Positions 51,701 to 63,274 of a DNA stretch of 64,000 nt are shown here, piece after piece. The stretch spans positions 248,001 to 312,000 of the forward strand of contig JAWWNJ010000168.1 of NCBI GenBank assembly GCA_037176885.1. The letters run 5' to 3'. The notes below the pieces were generated by a model. It was not told where the DNA came from. It was given only the letters and a program-made list of their open reading frames with translations, and did not search any database. A program made the translations under genes and the position numbers. The DNA comes from Favolaschia claudopus (taxonomy: Eukaryota; Basidiomycota; Agaricomycetes; Agaricales; Mycenaceae). Each line of letters starts with the position of its first letter. Position 1 is the first letter of the stretch.

Positions 51701-54162
51701 CCGGTCAAATGTAACGAACAGAGGAAAATGTTCATCCTTCAACTCGCTGAAACGTTTTGGTAGGTCACTCCGCCACTCCAGCTCATCGTCAATATCGATG
51801 AGTGCGAAAGCCGAGCTTCTTGGCTTTGCTGTATCATCGGGTTCGGAGCTCGATGGCCGATACCCAGCAGTCAGCTTGTCGAAGTGCTCCTCTACTTTCT
51901 CCGCAAGTATACGCGACTGAGTCACAAAAAGCTGCCTCCTCTTCGGCGTCTCCGAACCGTCCACATTTGACGCCTGAGAATCGGCCTCGACGAGTAACAT
52001 CCTGTACAGCAGTGTCGTCGTTTTACTGCACAGAATCAGCGAGAGAGTCCCAGCAGCAACTGTGTAACGTACCCAGTTCCGCTGCGGCCCAGCACGTAGC
52101 ATGAGTGTGGATGCTCAATGATTTCTTGTTCTTTAGGCCTGAGGGTAGAGTAAGGAGAATACCCCATTTCAAACACAACAGACATACGAGACTTGCAATA
52201 CGAATGAGGCATCCCGGTCTGTGATGATACTGTCGAGGAGCGACTAGGGAACGAGTTGGAACAAGTCCACGGATCAATGATATTACTCACTTGAGAGAAG
52301 TGGACAGATTTTCTGGAAGAAGGAATGTTAGCAAGCATTGTTTTGTATGGGCACTTCATGCCTTACAGCAAGAGGGATTGCATCTGAAGTCAAGAGTCAG
52401 CTAATGTATTTTTATCAATGGAAAACCGAACCTGTTCCAAATCATCTGGAGGTAAATCGGGGGTACATGTTGTGGGCAAGGCTCGGGCTTCAGCAGGAGC
52501 AGGGAAAGTGCTTGGACTGAACACATTGTCGCCAGCATGAGTGGGACGCTTTCGATACGCGACTCTGTAAATTCAATGATCATGCAGCTATTACGGAGCG
52601 AGGTACCAATGCTCACCTGTCCTTATATTCCTTCCCCTTCTTGCCCAACTCACGTCCCATGGAATCCCAAAATGAGACGCGACCGATTTGCGCATGTGTA
52701 TAAACACCAAAGATCTTGATGGCTATTGGGAGAAAAGTTAGTAATTGCCTGGAGTGTTCGACCATAAAGACGGCACCTTGACGTTCGCTGGCCGAATCGA
52801 AAGCAGGGATACAGTCAATTTGATACTGTCGAATGTACGCATCATTGTCTGCTCTCGCTCAGCCACAAGCCACTCACAACCAACCGAAGATCGCCAGTCA
52901 TCTTCGCCTCATAGATCGGCACATCTACATGTTTTCCATTCAGTCGCTTTTGGTTATCAGGCGAGAAGTGTCCATTGGAGATCTCCCTGGAATATCGTCA
53001 GTTTACTTCTCCAGAACAGGAGAAAAACGGTACTTGATTTTCTTGATGATAATCCCGAAAACCTTGCGGTCGCGTCGATGATGGTCGCGCAGATCACGCT
53101 CTCCCCGAGGAGAGATGTTGATAGCCCATTCACCGAATCCGGTAGCGCTGTCGCAATACAGTGTTGCACTAGAAAGAGGTCAAAGTTTGGGAGCAAGGGT
53201 ATAGCCTAATCCCTACAATTTATAAGGCTGCACGGCTGAATACACCTCTTCTGTATCCTCAGAGGCAACTATGTTCGTTTCCACTGCAGCTGGTGCAGCT
53301 TGCGGTACCGCAGCTTCAACTTGTGCCAAAAGCGACTGGTCGTTATGAATGCACGCAACGGTCAACGACTGTTCAAGTTCATCGCTGTGGAGGGCGTCCA
53401 GATATTTCTGGACGAGTGCATCAGCCTTACCATAAATAAAAGATCAGATGGCGCACCCTCAGAATCTTCTTCTGAAACCTCAAAACCAACTGCAAAGCAT
53501 CCTCCGTCTCTCCACGCGTCTCGGGAACGGGAATCTCGAGATTTTCAAACAAGACAGGGTTCAAAGGCGCTTGCGCCTTAGCCGCCGCCTTCCTCTGCTT
53601 CTGACTTAATTTCTTATTGGGAAGCAAAGCCGAATCGTCAAACGAAAGCTTTTTGGTCAGCGCGGCAAGCGTTTCAGGAGCGTCTTTGACGAGCTGTCGA
53701 AAATGCAGACGACGGTAATCGACGCGCTCTTCTACTGATCGCTCTTCGTCTGTGTCATCGATAACGGCGCTTGGGGTGTTTTGGAAGAAAACGCTGAGGT
53801 CGGATAGAACCTTCTGTGTACTTGAAGAGCTAGTAAATTCCTCCGCTGAAGTGAAAGTAGTGCGTCCGAGCATCCAAGCAGTGTCAATAGCTGCAAAATC
53901 ACCTCGCAATATCAGATATTGAGACCTTCGACGGAGAGAGAGACTCACATGAGAGTACAAGTCGTACAATTTCCGGCCGTTCATATTCAATAAGATCATC
54001 CAAAATGGCGTCAGCAACGTCGACGTTCAACTTCTCGTTCTCCGAGTCAAAGAGCAGATCTTCGAAACGATCCAAAGCTCTGTTCACGTCGTCCACAGAC
54101 GTCAGCGTCGAGAAGAGACCCGCCGCCGCATAAAGTCGCCGCTCAATGGGCTGGGGTACCAT
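45705..54162 (-). CDS. TRANK1-like UvrD-type helicase with TPR repeats
   Basis: Very large multi-exon gene resembling fungal homologues of TRANK1 (TPR and ankyrin repeat-containing protein 1). Start at 54162 (MVPQPIERRLYAAAG); an in-frame ATG also lies at 54261. After a helical N terminus comes an SF1 (UvrD/Rep) helicase core. Walker A is LGRSGTGKTTTLLY, split by an intron at 52028-52075. Other motifs are YVDEIQD (II), FWAGDTAQTIS (III), LTVNYRSH (IV), KGLEFNDVLLYNFF (V) and YVAITRARNNVWIAD (VI). A 623-codon exon (47926-49797) encodes a superhelical region with TPR-like units (AEWEDQGRKLFTNKRYRQAKHC, then AYFRIAAECFETVGE). The C-terminal exons are charged and coiled. The last exon ends at 45705. 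Biological role in fungi is unknown to me; RNA or DNA unwinding is inferred from the motifs. Confidence 0.85.
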
Positions 54163-54488
54163 GGATAATTGAGAGGAGTTTGTGGGTCGTACACTGGGAG
54201 GGAGGTCGCATGCCACACAAACTTCGAGCGCTAAAAGAAGAGTGGCGCGAGCGCCGGCCACGACCGTTCAGGACAAAGAGGAACCAAGCTGCTATTACGC
54301 CAGCCTGTGCAACGGGCCGCATAATTTCAAAAACAGAGGGGTGCCACACGTTGTGTCACGCGTGACGCCACGCGGTGCGTGACAGACGCGCCTCGACGCG
54401 TCATTCGCCTGAGGACTCAAATGGCAGAGATACAGTGTTCAGTACACAAAAGCAACAGCGACAGCAAATTAAAATGAGATAAAAAAGA
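54163..54488. promoter_or_regulatory. Promoter region with two ACGCGT (MCB-like) elements
   Basis: Upstream region of the TRANK1-like gene and 3' flank of ARP5. It contains a 12-bp perfect palindrome GTCACGCGTGAC (54355-54366) and an 8-bp palindrome GACGCGTC (54395-54402), each with the ACGCGT core bound by MBF-type G1/S regulators in yeasts. ACGCGT also occurs by chance elsewhere in the window. Confidence 0.35.
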
Positions 54489-57089
54489 TTAGTTCCAGTT
54501 TCCACCCCACCACTTATGCACCCTCTCCCCTCCATGCTCCTCATACTCCGCCCGAGACACTCCAGCATCCCCAAACTCATCCGTCTTGGCAAACCGCGCC
54601 ATCCCGCGCCACGGATCTGCCTCTACGTCCTTAGCGCTAGAAATACCAATGGACATCTCAGGCGGCAGAATCGGACGCAACGTCGCCTGCAGTCGAGGCA
54701 CCAGTCCAGGAAATTGCGATGGCCCTCCTGCGAGGAATACGTTCTGTGTGTGCAGCACATCATCAGTACGAGGCGGGTGCGATGGGAATATACGATACAC
54801 TACCTTGACCAAACGCTCCTTCTCTGCATCGGAGAACCTCGCCAGCACGGTTTGGACGACCTCACCAATCCCCGCCGAATCAATCCCCGCCATGGCTGGT
54901 GAGAACCATGTTTCGCAGACCCGCCAGCGCTCAGTGTTGAGATGGATCCGGCAGAGCCCTTCATACAGGGATTCAGAAGAAGAAAGACAAGACATCAGGC
55001 GTCGCACCTTCGGTATTAGTTTCGTCATACGTCGGGCGCAACGTCGATATGAGTTCCGAACGTTTCGACGTCAGTGAAGCATGTGTGTGTTTCTCCGTGA
55101 ACGAAGGGTCGTGTAACAGCAGCTTTTGCTCAATCAATGCCAACTGCGAAAGGTCCTCCTCTTCGTCGGAGGAAGGAGCCCCCAAGTTCTAAATCCCTAT
55201 CAGTCGGTGCTCGCAAAGGAGAAAGACAGATAAATGTTCACAATTTTGCGATATATCGCCCAGTCCGCATCATTGGCACCAAAGAGGTCCTCTGCTCAAA
55301 TTTTAGCACGGTCAACCGCAAAAGAGTCGTCCATACCTCCGCCACCTTTCCGCTTCTTCTTAGGCATCCGGTCATCAGCTGCGAGACTGGCGATATTTTT
55401 CATCCGCGCCTGCGCAGCTGCACTTTTCCGGTCGCTCAGAGCAGCTTTCCTCCTATCGCGATCTTTGATGCGCGTCATCAAGGACTGCGATATTTTCGTT
55501 AGATATTGAACAGAGAAAAAGAGGATACGTCGACAAACCTCTTGCTCACTACGCATTTTGCGCACCCACCCATTGAGGTCGCCCTGCCGCTCTTCCTCCT
55601 CTTTCAGTTCTTCCTTCTCTCTTTCCTCGCGTTCCCGCTCCTTTTCCCGCCGAGCACGAGCCCTGGCCTCAAAGCCCGCCTTCATCAGCTTCTGTTTCTT
55701 CTTATCTCTGAGGCCGTCCTCATCCAACTAAGGACTAGGTTAGAAGATGCGCTGAACGACGAAGCAGTCTCACATCAGCGTCAGGAACGTCGACCAGCGG
55801 GAAACTAGGCTCCTCCATGTCCTCTCCCCCGTCTGCGGTAGCTTCCTTTTTCCGCGCCTTCTTCAGATCATTTTCGAGCTTCTTGATCGTCTCGTTCAGC
55901 GATGCATCGTCGTCGAATCCTTCCGTCTGCAGCTTGTACTGAAAAATACATATATGAGCGTGGATTCAGACAAAAGAAAAAAGAAATTCACCATCCACTC
56001 CCGTTTGGTGTCATCCACCTTCCCCTCGCGCAACGCTAGGAGATGCTGCAAATCCGACTCCTTCTGCAGCAATTTCTCGGTACGCATCTTAGCCGCCATC
56101 TCTTGCAGCTTCCGACCTTGCTCCCTCCTACGTTCAGCGATCCGCTCAAGCTCCTCCGGCGTCTTCTCCTCCTGAACCTGTGAGGCGAAAGGAAACTGAA
56201 CAATCCGGTCCTCCTCGCGAAGTGCTTGCGGGGAAGAAAGAGATCGCAGTAACGAAACATAGTCTGGCGCAAACTCGCAAAAGTTGTGCAGCATCCACTG
56301 TGACTGCGGGGGAGTGACACGGGTCGGGAAACTCGTGTATTTGAGCTGAATGAGCTTCAGCAGATAGTCAGCAGCCTGCGAGGCACCCCAAGGAATGCGT
56401 TTGGTGTGGCTCAAGATCCCTTTGCCGGAAAGAATAGGAATGACGGAGGTAGATGCTGTATTGAAAGAGAGGACCAGTCCATCGGCACCTGGACCGTTAT
56501 TTTGATAAAAAGACATGACCGAGTCGACACAATACGTGACTGAGGGCACAGAATATTGCTCGAACAGAAGTTCCGATGTTACTGGTGCACATGAGCACTC
56601 GAAATCGCGACGAAATGGATAACTTACGCGACCTTGAGTGCATAGGCGAGCAAAGACGTTCAGTCATAACTATCGGGTGTTCGACCGTGTCGGTATCGAT
56701 ACTGAGTTGTATAAACGCGTAGTCTAACGCATTTTCCTGCGTCGTTGAGTGTATACTGACAGACCAAAGAAACCACCCACCAATGCATCATAATTGAGCA
56801 ACACATCACCCTCCCAAGGCGTCCGCGCCTGTATCCTCGCACCACCCTCCACGTCCACGCCATCACCAAAGAGCAGGAGAGGCTTATTCGTCCTTCGCTC
56901 CTTGTATTTCGCTATCACATTCAGCCCTGACCGGGGTGAATCCGACGTCGCGAATCCATACCGCAAGTTAGTCGATCCGTTGTCAATTACCAGTGGTGTA
57001 TGTTGTTCAAGGAGATATTCGTCGTAGGCTAATGGCGGCGGGGGAAGCGCAGGCGGCGCCGGAGATGGCATGCGCGTTACAGCGTCCAT
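54489..57089 (-). CDS. arp5: Actin-related protein 5 (INO80 complex)
   Basis: Nuclear actin-related protein of the INO80 chromatin remodeller. Start at 57089 (MDAVTRMPSPAPPALPPPP), then the actin-fold N-terminal strand LVIDNGSTNLRYGFA and the second-exon region with TERLCSP. Later come SELLFEQYSVPSVTYCVDS and LVLSFNTASTSVIPIL, equivalent to the second phosphate-binding loop. A long charged insertion rich in Glu, Lys and Arg (for example LDEDGLRDKKKQKLM and RREKEREREEREKEEL) is the ARP5-specific insert. The C-terminal actin fold resumes with GIGEVVQTVL and NVFLAGGPSQFPGLVPRLQA. The gene ends VHKWWGGNWN with TAA at 54489-54491. At least seven short introns. Family assignment is firm because of the Arp5 insert and the actin motifs. 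Confidence 0.93.
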
Positions 57090-57901
57090 TGCAAACGCGT
57101 CCAGGTGGCGGTCAAAGCGAAAGCCGAATTGGGGAAGCGCAGCCAAATACTCGATTTAAATAAGGTTCTATTGTTATCGTACCTGGCCCGAAGACTACAC
57201 GATAGTACACTAGTGGAGTATTCGAGGGTGCGTAAATTATATTAGGAGGAGGAAAGGAAATAAGTAGAGATACGGTAGGGGATATCTGGGGACTCGAGAG
57301 GCGTGATCAAAGGTGGTAGCGACAGCGAGAGGTGGTTGGGTTGACCGCCGATTTGGTACGTGACTACAAGGAGTATAAGGACGGGGGAATGAAATCAGTA
57401 GAGCATCGAGTGAATAAGATAAAGAGGAAACGGGATTGGGAGCAGCTTCGGGTTGCTGCGATAATATTACTACAAACTTCAGCAGCGCGGGATGGGAGAG
57501 CAGATGGGACATCGACAGTTGCGAGGACACTTGCTGGAGTGGCTGACGGAGATGCTTCCAAGCAGGACAGTGCAACAGGAAGTGGCGCGAGTCTTGCGAG
57601 CGTCGCAGGACAGGCTAGCGCCATTTAGACGAAGATGTGCAGGGACGAGTGCAGCCGCGAAGGTCCAAGTTTCCTTCGTATGAAAGACGACAGTGGGTGC
57701 CTTGAATACTCGGATGAGGCCGTTAGTTCATGCAACCCAACTTCACAAACTCCTGAACTCACAAACTCGAGAGAGCACCAATAAAGCGAATATAGACAGT
57801 GGTAGCAAAATACAAGGTTGGCGATAAGCAAGATACAAATGTTACTGTTGTACAAACATGCGGCTGAGGCACCTTGAGGCACTCATAATTGGAGCACCAG
57901 C
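57090..57901. other. Intergenic, no supported gene
   Basis: Overlapping frames of about 60-110 codons on both strands, none with known motifs. It probably contains the ARP5 promoter at its left end. Confidence 0.45.
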
Positions 57902-58270
57902 TCAGTTATGAGTCCAATAGTATGGGGCTGGCACCTTGCCGTCAGGAAACGCTTCCCTTGTGAGTTCCATGAGACGGCGGCGGTGTTCCTTCACGCGTTG
58001 AGTAAGATCGCAAGGGACGAGCGTAGAATTAGTGTCAGCGTATTGCGGGGTCGGATGGGTAGCAACTGGAGGGACCATCGGCGTCAGAGTGCAAGTATGA
58101 ACTAGGAGGTTGATTAACTTACGCTGGGCCGCTTCCTCAGCTTGAACAGCCTTGACCACATCCTCGACAGGAATACCAATGTCCAGTTTCTCGAGTGCCG
58201 CTTTTATCGAAGAGATAGAAACCTGTAGAGGACTAGAAAAACCGGGGGGAGGAGGTGGCGAAGGTGTCAT
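57902..58270 (-). CDS. Small unknown protein, about 103 residues
   Basis: Two-exon gene with start at 58270 (MTPSPPPPPGF) and one 57-bp intron (58066-58122, donor GTAAGT, acceptor CAG). The exons of 148 and 164 bases give 103 residues in frame. After a Pro-rich start, a predicted helix (SISSIKAALEKLDIGIPVED, then VVKAVQAEEAAQ) leads to a polar middle and a charged helical C terminus (RVKEHRRRLMELTREAFPDG) ending PAPYYWTHN. No family recognised. It is divergent from BUD32, with 224 bp between start codons that hold a cluster of palindromes. Confidence 0.6.
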   Translation of the reverse strand: MTPSPPPPPGFSSPLQVSISSIKAALEKLDIGIPVEDVVKAVQAEEAAQRKLINLLVHTCTLTPMVPPVATHPTPQYADTNSTLVPCDLTQRVKEHRRRLMELTREAFPDGKVPAPYYWTHN

Positions 58271-58360
58271 GATGGTCAAAGCCAAGTCTCAATTCCAGCC
58301 AATTGTTAGTGATGGCCGGTTACGGACAAGGCCGGCATACTGCCGACATATGCCGAATTA

Positions 58361-58435
58361 ATGCCGGCATACCATATATGGTAGTTTTGATGTGATTCAC
58401 GAACAACAATTTGCGTGATGTGTGACATGTCACAC
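58361..58435. promoter_or_regulatory. Cluster of three perfect palindromes
   Basis: Within 75 bp of the divergent promoter there are ATGCCGGCAT (58361-58370), ACCATATATGGT (58371-58382) and GTGTGACATGTCACAC (58420-58435), each perfectly self-complementary. GCCGGCATAC also occurs just upstream at 58331-58340. Such symmetry suggests binding sites for dimeric regulators of BUD32 or its neighbour, or a small mobile-element relic. Confidence 0.45.
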
Positions 58436-58494
58436 CAGTAAACGATTGGCTGAATTGTAGTCTAACTTCAAGTACAGTACATACGACGAGTCGA

Positions 58495-59513
58495 ATGGCT
58501 TCCTCATCGCTCAAGCTCATATCGACCGCGACACTGATATCCCAAGGCGCAGAAGCAGCAAGTCCCCATCGCTGTTACTCATTCCAGCCGTCTCATGCCA
58601 TCCTTCTCACAAAGTAGAAAGTCTACAAGGCAAACCTAACTTCCGACCCCTCCGATCCCCCAGTTCTCCTTAAGCATCGATTTCGCAAAGGATATCGACA
58701 TTCAACCTTAGATGCCTCGTTGACGCGCACCCGCGTCAGTGCTGAAGCAAGGGCGCTGCTGAAATGTCTGCGGTACATCGTCTTTCGTTGCGTTTCTTTA
58801 ATTTAACAAATTCTAGCGCTGGCGTACATGTGCCCGGCGTTCGGATGGTCGATGTATCAGAAGGTGTACTAGCCATCGAATGGATCCAGGGGCAGAGCGT
58901 ACGGAAACTGCTTCCTGGTGGTGGGGAGGAAGAACAACACGACTCTGGATCTGATTCGTTAGAGGAATACGGCACCCCAGTGGGTAGGTTTCTTGCAATA
59001 TCCGATAGCTCTGGGCAATAACTTCGTTTAGATGCCCTTATGCAACTCATCGGGCAAGAGATCGCCAAAATGCACCTAGCCGATGTAATTCACGGAGACC
59101 TCACCACTTCCAACATGATGCTTCGCCATCCATCCTCGTTCCACTCTCCCGAGCCTCAAAAATCAACCACCGAACTAGTGGGCTTTCTTCACCTCTGTCT
59201 TTTCTCAATTGACTTCAATGTGTCTTACATAGGTCCTCATTGATTTCGGTCTGTCATTCCATTCCAGCCTCGTAGAAGACAAAGCGGTCGATCTATACGT
59301 TCTCGAACGCGCCTTTTCATCCACGCACCCCGAATCAGAGCCGCTATTTGCTTCTGTCCTCAAGGCGTATGAAGAAGCCATGGGGAAGGAGTGGACACCA
59401 ATCAAACGACGATTAGATGACGGCGCGTATCTCTTTCTGTTCACCAGCGGACCTTCACTGACGAGCCTCGTTCAGTCCGATTGCGCGGTCGTAAACGGAG
59501 TATGGTGGGATAG
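58495..59513 (+). CDS. bud32: BUD32/PRPK kinase of the EKC/KEOPS complex
   Basis: Atypical small kinase/ATPase supporting tRNA t6A synthesis in the EKC/KEOPS complex. Start at 58495 (MASSSLKLISTATLISQGAE). Splicing gives AIYKANLTSDPSDPPVLLKH, which holds the nucleotide-binding Lys. The RFRKGYRH.TLDASLTRTRV motif, EWIQGQSVRKLLPGG, IHGDLTTSNMM (catalytic loop) and VLIDFGLSF (metal-binding) follow, then EDKAVDLYVLERA. The conserved basic C terminus RLRGRKRSMVG is reached only by removing a 53-bp intron at 59423-59475 with a GC donor (GCGCGT) and AG acceptor. It then ends with TAG at 59511-59513. Without that splice the frame would read an unrelated tail to about 59532. About five introns in total. 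Confidence 0.92.
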
Positions 59514-60154
59514 AGCTGCGCGTCAATGTTAATCTAATGGCTTGTCGTATGTGTACAACTTGAGCAGAAAAACTTGTATTTTTGTTAACACCTATCCGTT
59601 TCACGGCTTTGGGAGCCTAGGTTCGAAGGTAAGCTCAAGCTGGGCTGCAAGGGCATTCAATCGAGTGAGTGCAGAGTCGAGCAATCAAAACGCGGTCATG
59701 TGAGCGGAACACCGCTCTCTGCATCCGTCCTGCGCGAGATCCGCGTTCTGAATTCGCCGTCTTCCGCAAGCATCCACCAAGCCAATTTCCCGATCGCAAG
59801 TCATCAATGCTCCTTTGCTCCTTCCTCTTCGTCAGGGTGGCGTTTCCGCTCGAGTGGATCGATCGCAACTTATATCCATAGATTGAACCCGTATTGCTCA
59901 ATTTCGCAAGCGCAAAGTCTCCTCAACTCGTTTCTCCTCCCTTCTCAACCGAAAACGCCTCTGACCTTGACTCGAGAGTCTAACCGGGCTCGGAAATTGC
60001 CGGACAGAGTATAAATTGTCAGCCACCTGTGACATTCAAAGTGACTCTCACTCTCTCTCCTCTACTCTCATCATCTCCCAACTGGGTCACCTTTCCAAGC
60101 CTCAGGCCCCTGAGCTGCTCTTGATATTCCCTCATCTCGCCTTGTCTCCTACTA
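59514..60154. other. Intergenic, no supported gene
   Basis: Short overlapping frames only; nothing recognised. Confidence 0.4.
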
Positions 60155-61435
60155 TTCAGCGTTCAACGTCCCGGTGTGTAAGCTTGATGCTCTTTCATCG
60201 TCTCAGAACTGCCTTCTCTCAACATCGCCTAGGTTGGCTTTGCGTCTAATGTCAGCCACATCCCACCCACTCTCGTCTCGACTCAACCATCTCGCCCAGC
60301 TCATTGCGCATCCTCGCCTAGTCGAATTGGTCGTCTCAGGTTTCTCCTCGGTGCGTCGCCTTTCCTCTTCATCGTCTCTCAACTCGAGCTGATGATCATG
60401 CAGATGCAGGCCTCGCCGTCGCCATTCAAGACCTCAGTGGGAAACTGCTCAAGGCTCCTCAAGATGCAAGTTTAAGACCTCAGTGGGAGACTGCTCAAGA
60501 CCCCTCAAGACCTCAAGCCGCGCCGCAAGACATGCGCGTCAACACCTCTACTTCAAGGTTTCAAGCCGCGTCCCAAGCTCTGGCGCGTCAAGATCGCAAG
60601 CCGCGCCGCAATATTTGCGCGTCAAGACCTCAGGCCTCAAGCCGCGTCTCAAGTCCTGGTGCGTCAAGGCAGCAACCTCAAGACCTCAAGTCGCGCCGCA
60701 GGATATGGGCGTCAACGCCTCAACCTCAAGACTTCAAGCCGTGCTTCATAATGCGCGTCAAGACCTCAAGCCGCGTCTCAAGCCTAACGCGTCAAGGCAT
60801 CAACCTCAAGACCTCAACTCGCGCCGCAAGATATGCGCGTCAAGCCTCAACCTCAAGACCTCAACTCTCGTCGCTCTCGTTTCGCCTAGTCGTCGAGCCT
60901 TCATCGCATTCGGTGTGTAACAGTCATCTTCTCCCCAATGTCTCGAAACTGACTTTTCTCCACTTCGCCTAGTAGGTTGGATCTTCACCTCATCTCGCCT
61001 TGCTCATCTCGCGTCCTCGCCTGGTCGTATGGCTCCGTTTGTTCCAGTTGCAGCTCGGTGCGTTGGATTTTCTCTTCATCTCATGAAATTGTACTGACGA
61101 TCATCGTCCACACTTGCAGTCTCGCCCACTCTCCGAGTCTCTGGATCTTCTGCGTCGCTGTTCAAGACCTCAGTGGGAGACTGCTCAAGACGGTTCAAGG
61201 CCTCAAGACGCGTCTCAAGCCTTGACGAGCTCGACGCCTCAACCTCAAGACCCCAAGTCGCGCCATAAGACACGCGCGTCAAGGCTTCAACCTCAAGGCT
61301 TCAAGTCGCGCTCAAGCTCTGGCGGGTCAAGGCTTCAACTCGCGCGTCAAGACTCGGCGCGTCAAGGCATCAACCTCAAGCGCTCAAGTCGCGTCTCAAT
61401 ACAGGACGCGTCAACACCTCAAGGCGCTTTCGGTT
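60155..61435. repeat. Minisatellite / duplicated repeat block
   Basis: The segment contains two diverged copies of a larger unit (about 60190-60470 and 60925-61190), anchored by TTCAAGACCTCAGTGGGA.ACTGCTCAAG at 60425, 60471 and 61161. Each is followed by a run of short C/A-rich units built from CAAGACCTCAAG, CCGCGTCTCAAG and GCGCGTCAA. Several frames remain open across the run, so Gln/Ser/Arg-rich repeat peptides can be translated, but no start or splice evidence supports a gene. It is most simply a minisatellite. Confidence 0.7.
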
Positions 61436-61917
61436 CCACGGTGGGTTCAAAGTGAGTGTTTCTTTCCCAGAGAAGGGTGCGAGCTCTGTCTCCATCCTCG
61501 TGCTCCCTTGTCGCGGGCTCTGGGCTCAGTACGCGCGCATTTGGTCTCGTCTACCTTTTGCGCGCGGAAGCCAAACGCACGTTAAAGATTTTTTTCTCTC
61601 TCTTTCTCTCGTCTTGTATTCTGTTTAGCATTGTAGTCGTACTTTACTAGTAGTTGGCCCTTCAATATGTTGGGCTCCCTCTTTGACTCCTCGTATGCAT
61701 GAATTGGTCTTCGCGAAATTCGAATCATAGTCGCATTCTAGCCCAATATTATTTACGCACATAGATCGAGACCACCAAAGGTTTGAGCGCTTTGAGCGCT
61801 TGAGCACTTGAAATGCGGAGAATTGAAGGCTGCAAGGTGTTTCGCAGTCGTTGAAGCATATTACATTCCACAATCATAAGAACACATTGTTAGCTTGGCT
61901 TCTTCACCGCACTACAT
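61436..61917. other. Intergenic next to PTPA
   Basis: No gene seen; a T-rich stretch follows the repeat block. Confidence 0.4.
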
Positions 61918-63274
61918 TCAATCAAAGGGCACCCTTCTGATACCCTCCCCAGCAATACGCGCACCATTCTTGCGCTCAGAATCCGCCGCTGCAGCCGCAA
62001 ACGCACTGGGGACGGGTATCCCACAACAATCGCCCCAGCCTTCGTGTTTGTGCCCTGGGCCGTGATCATGTCCGTTAGCACTCTCCGAATCGTCCGATAA
62101 GACAACAGGTCCATCCCATGGCAGCAGCGACCCGAACAGAAAGTGCTGCATGACGGGCAGCTTGCCCAGGACTTCGGCGGTGTACATCTTGACCATGCCG
62201 GAGTTGACTTTATCCCATGTTTTGACGGCTGAGATGTCGTCTAGCATTGGGGAGTGCCAGCGTAGGGAGGCGGTTTTTATCTGCGTCGAAGATCAACGGG
62301 GTAGGCTGGGCGGTTAGGGCAAGCAAGTGCTTACCGAATTGATAAACTGGATGCAGGCAAAGTAGATGTATTCTTTAGCGTATTCCTCTACGATTTCGGA
62401 GTCGTGGATGGCTTTTGGTCGAATGAATTTATGGCCTAGGGCCAGTCAGCCAACAGAGAAGAGCAGCACATCTCGAACGGCGACGAACCTCGCAGCTGCG
62501 CTGCACCCAACAGAAAAGGTAGAAAGTGATAGTCGTCTAGGCCCCATACGCCATGCGAGCCCGCGGGTTCGAGCCAGTAGGTCGATTGTAGGATGCGCAT
62601 GATGCTGATGTATCGCCAGAACACCCGCACGACGAGTGCTGTGTGGTCGGTTTGCTGCAGCACCTCGAGGCGTTCTAAACACATCCTGGATCGTATGAGT
62701 CAGATCGGGTACATCCTGAATGCATTTGACATACAGCCAACACAGGAAATTGAGCTCCATGCCGCTCCCGTAGTCGATTCGCGTCCGATTTCCCCATGAT
62801 TCGACAAAGTAAGCCCCGACTTCTTCGCGCGCATCGGCGGGTATCGGGAGTGTTGCGTGTAGAGATGGGGAGAGCTGGAAGTCCAGAGTAGAATTAGCAG
62901 CATTCACGAGAGAAGAAATAGAACAACGCGCGCCTCAGAAACGCGATCGTAAAAAGTCCTGAACGCAGGATTGCCAAACCGCGAGGCAGCATTCTCAACG
63001 GGTGGGATTGCGCGCGCAGTAGCTTCTACTTCATCAAGAATTTTGAGTAGGGCGGTTACTCCCTGTTAATCCTTGAGCACTCGATGTTCCGAGTCACCGA
63101 GTGAAATCCCTAGCGCACGTCGGACTGCTGGCATTCGGCGCTGAGTTTTACGCCGACGACGGCATCGTTGAGGACGCCAATGTAGTCGAGAATCTGGTTG
63201 TGTGTCGGGCAGGTCTGGAAGTATTCGAGTTGAGCAGGTGTGAGGATCGCTTTAGTCGGTTTCTGGAAAGCCAT
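61918..63274 (-). CDS. rrd1: Phosphotyrosyl phosphatase activator (PP2A activator, PTPA)
   Basis: Peptidyl-prolyl isomerase-type activator of protein phosphatase 2A (fungal Rrd1/Rrd2, Ypa family). Start at 63274 ([19 protein letters not shown]). Several short introns follow; exons supply [35 protein letters not shown], and [20 protein letters not shown]. The PTPA signature then appears: [21 protein letters not shown], and [21 protein letters not shown]. Next comes a region ending [23 protein letters not shown] and [15 protein letters not shown]. The C-terminal tail has a His/Asp-rich patch and ends RRVPFD with TGA at 61918-61920. Rrd1 rather than Rrd2 cannot be told by eye. Confidence 0.93.
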
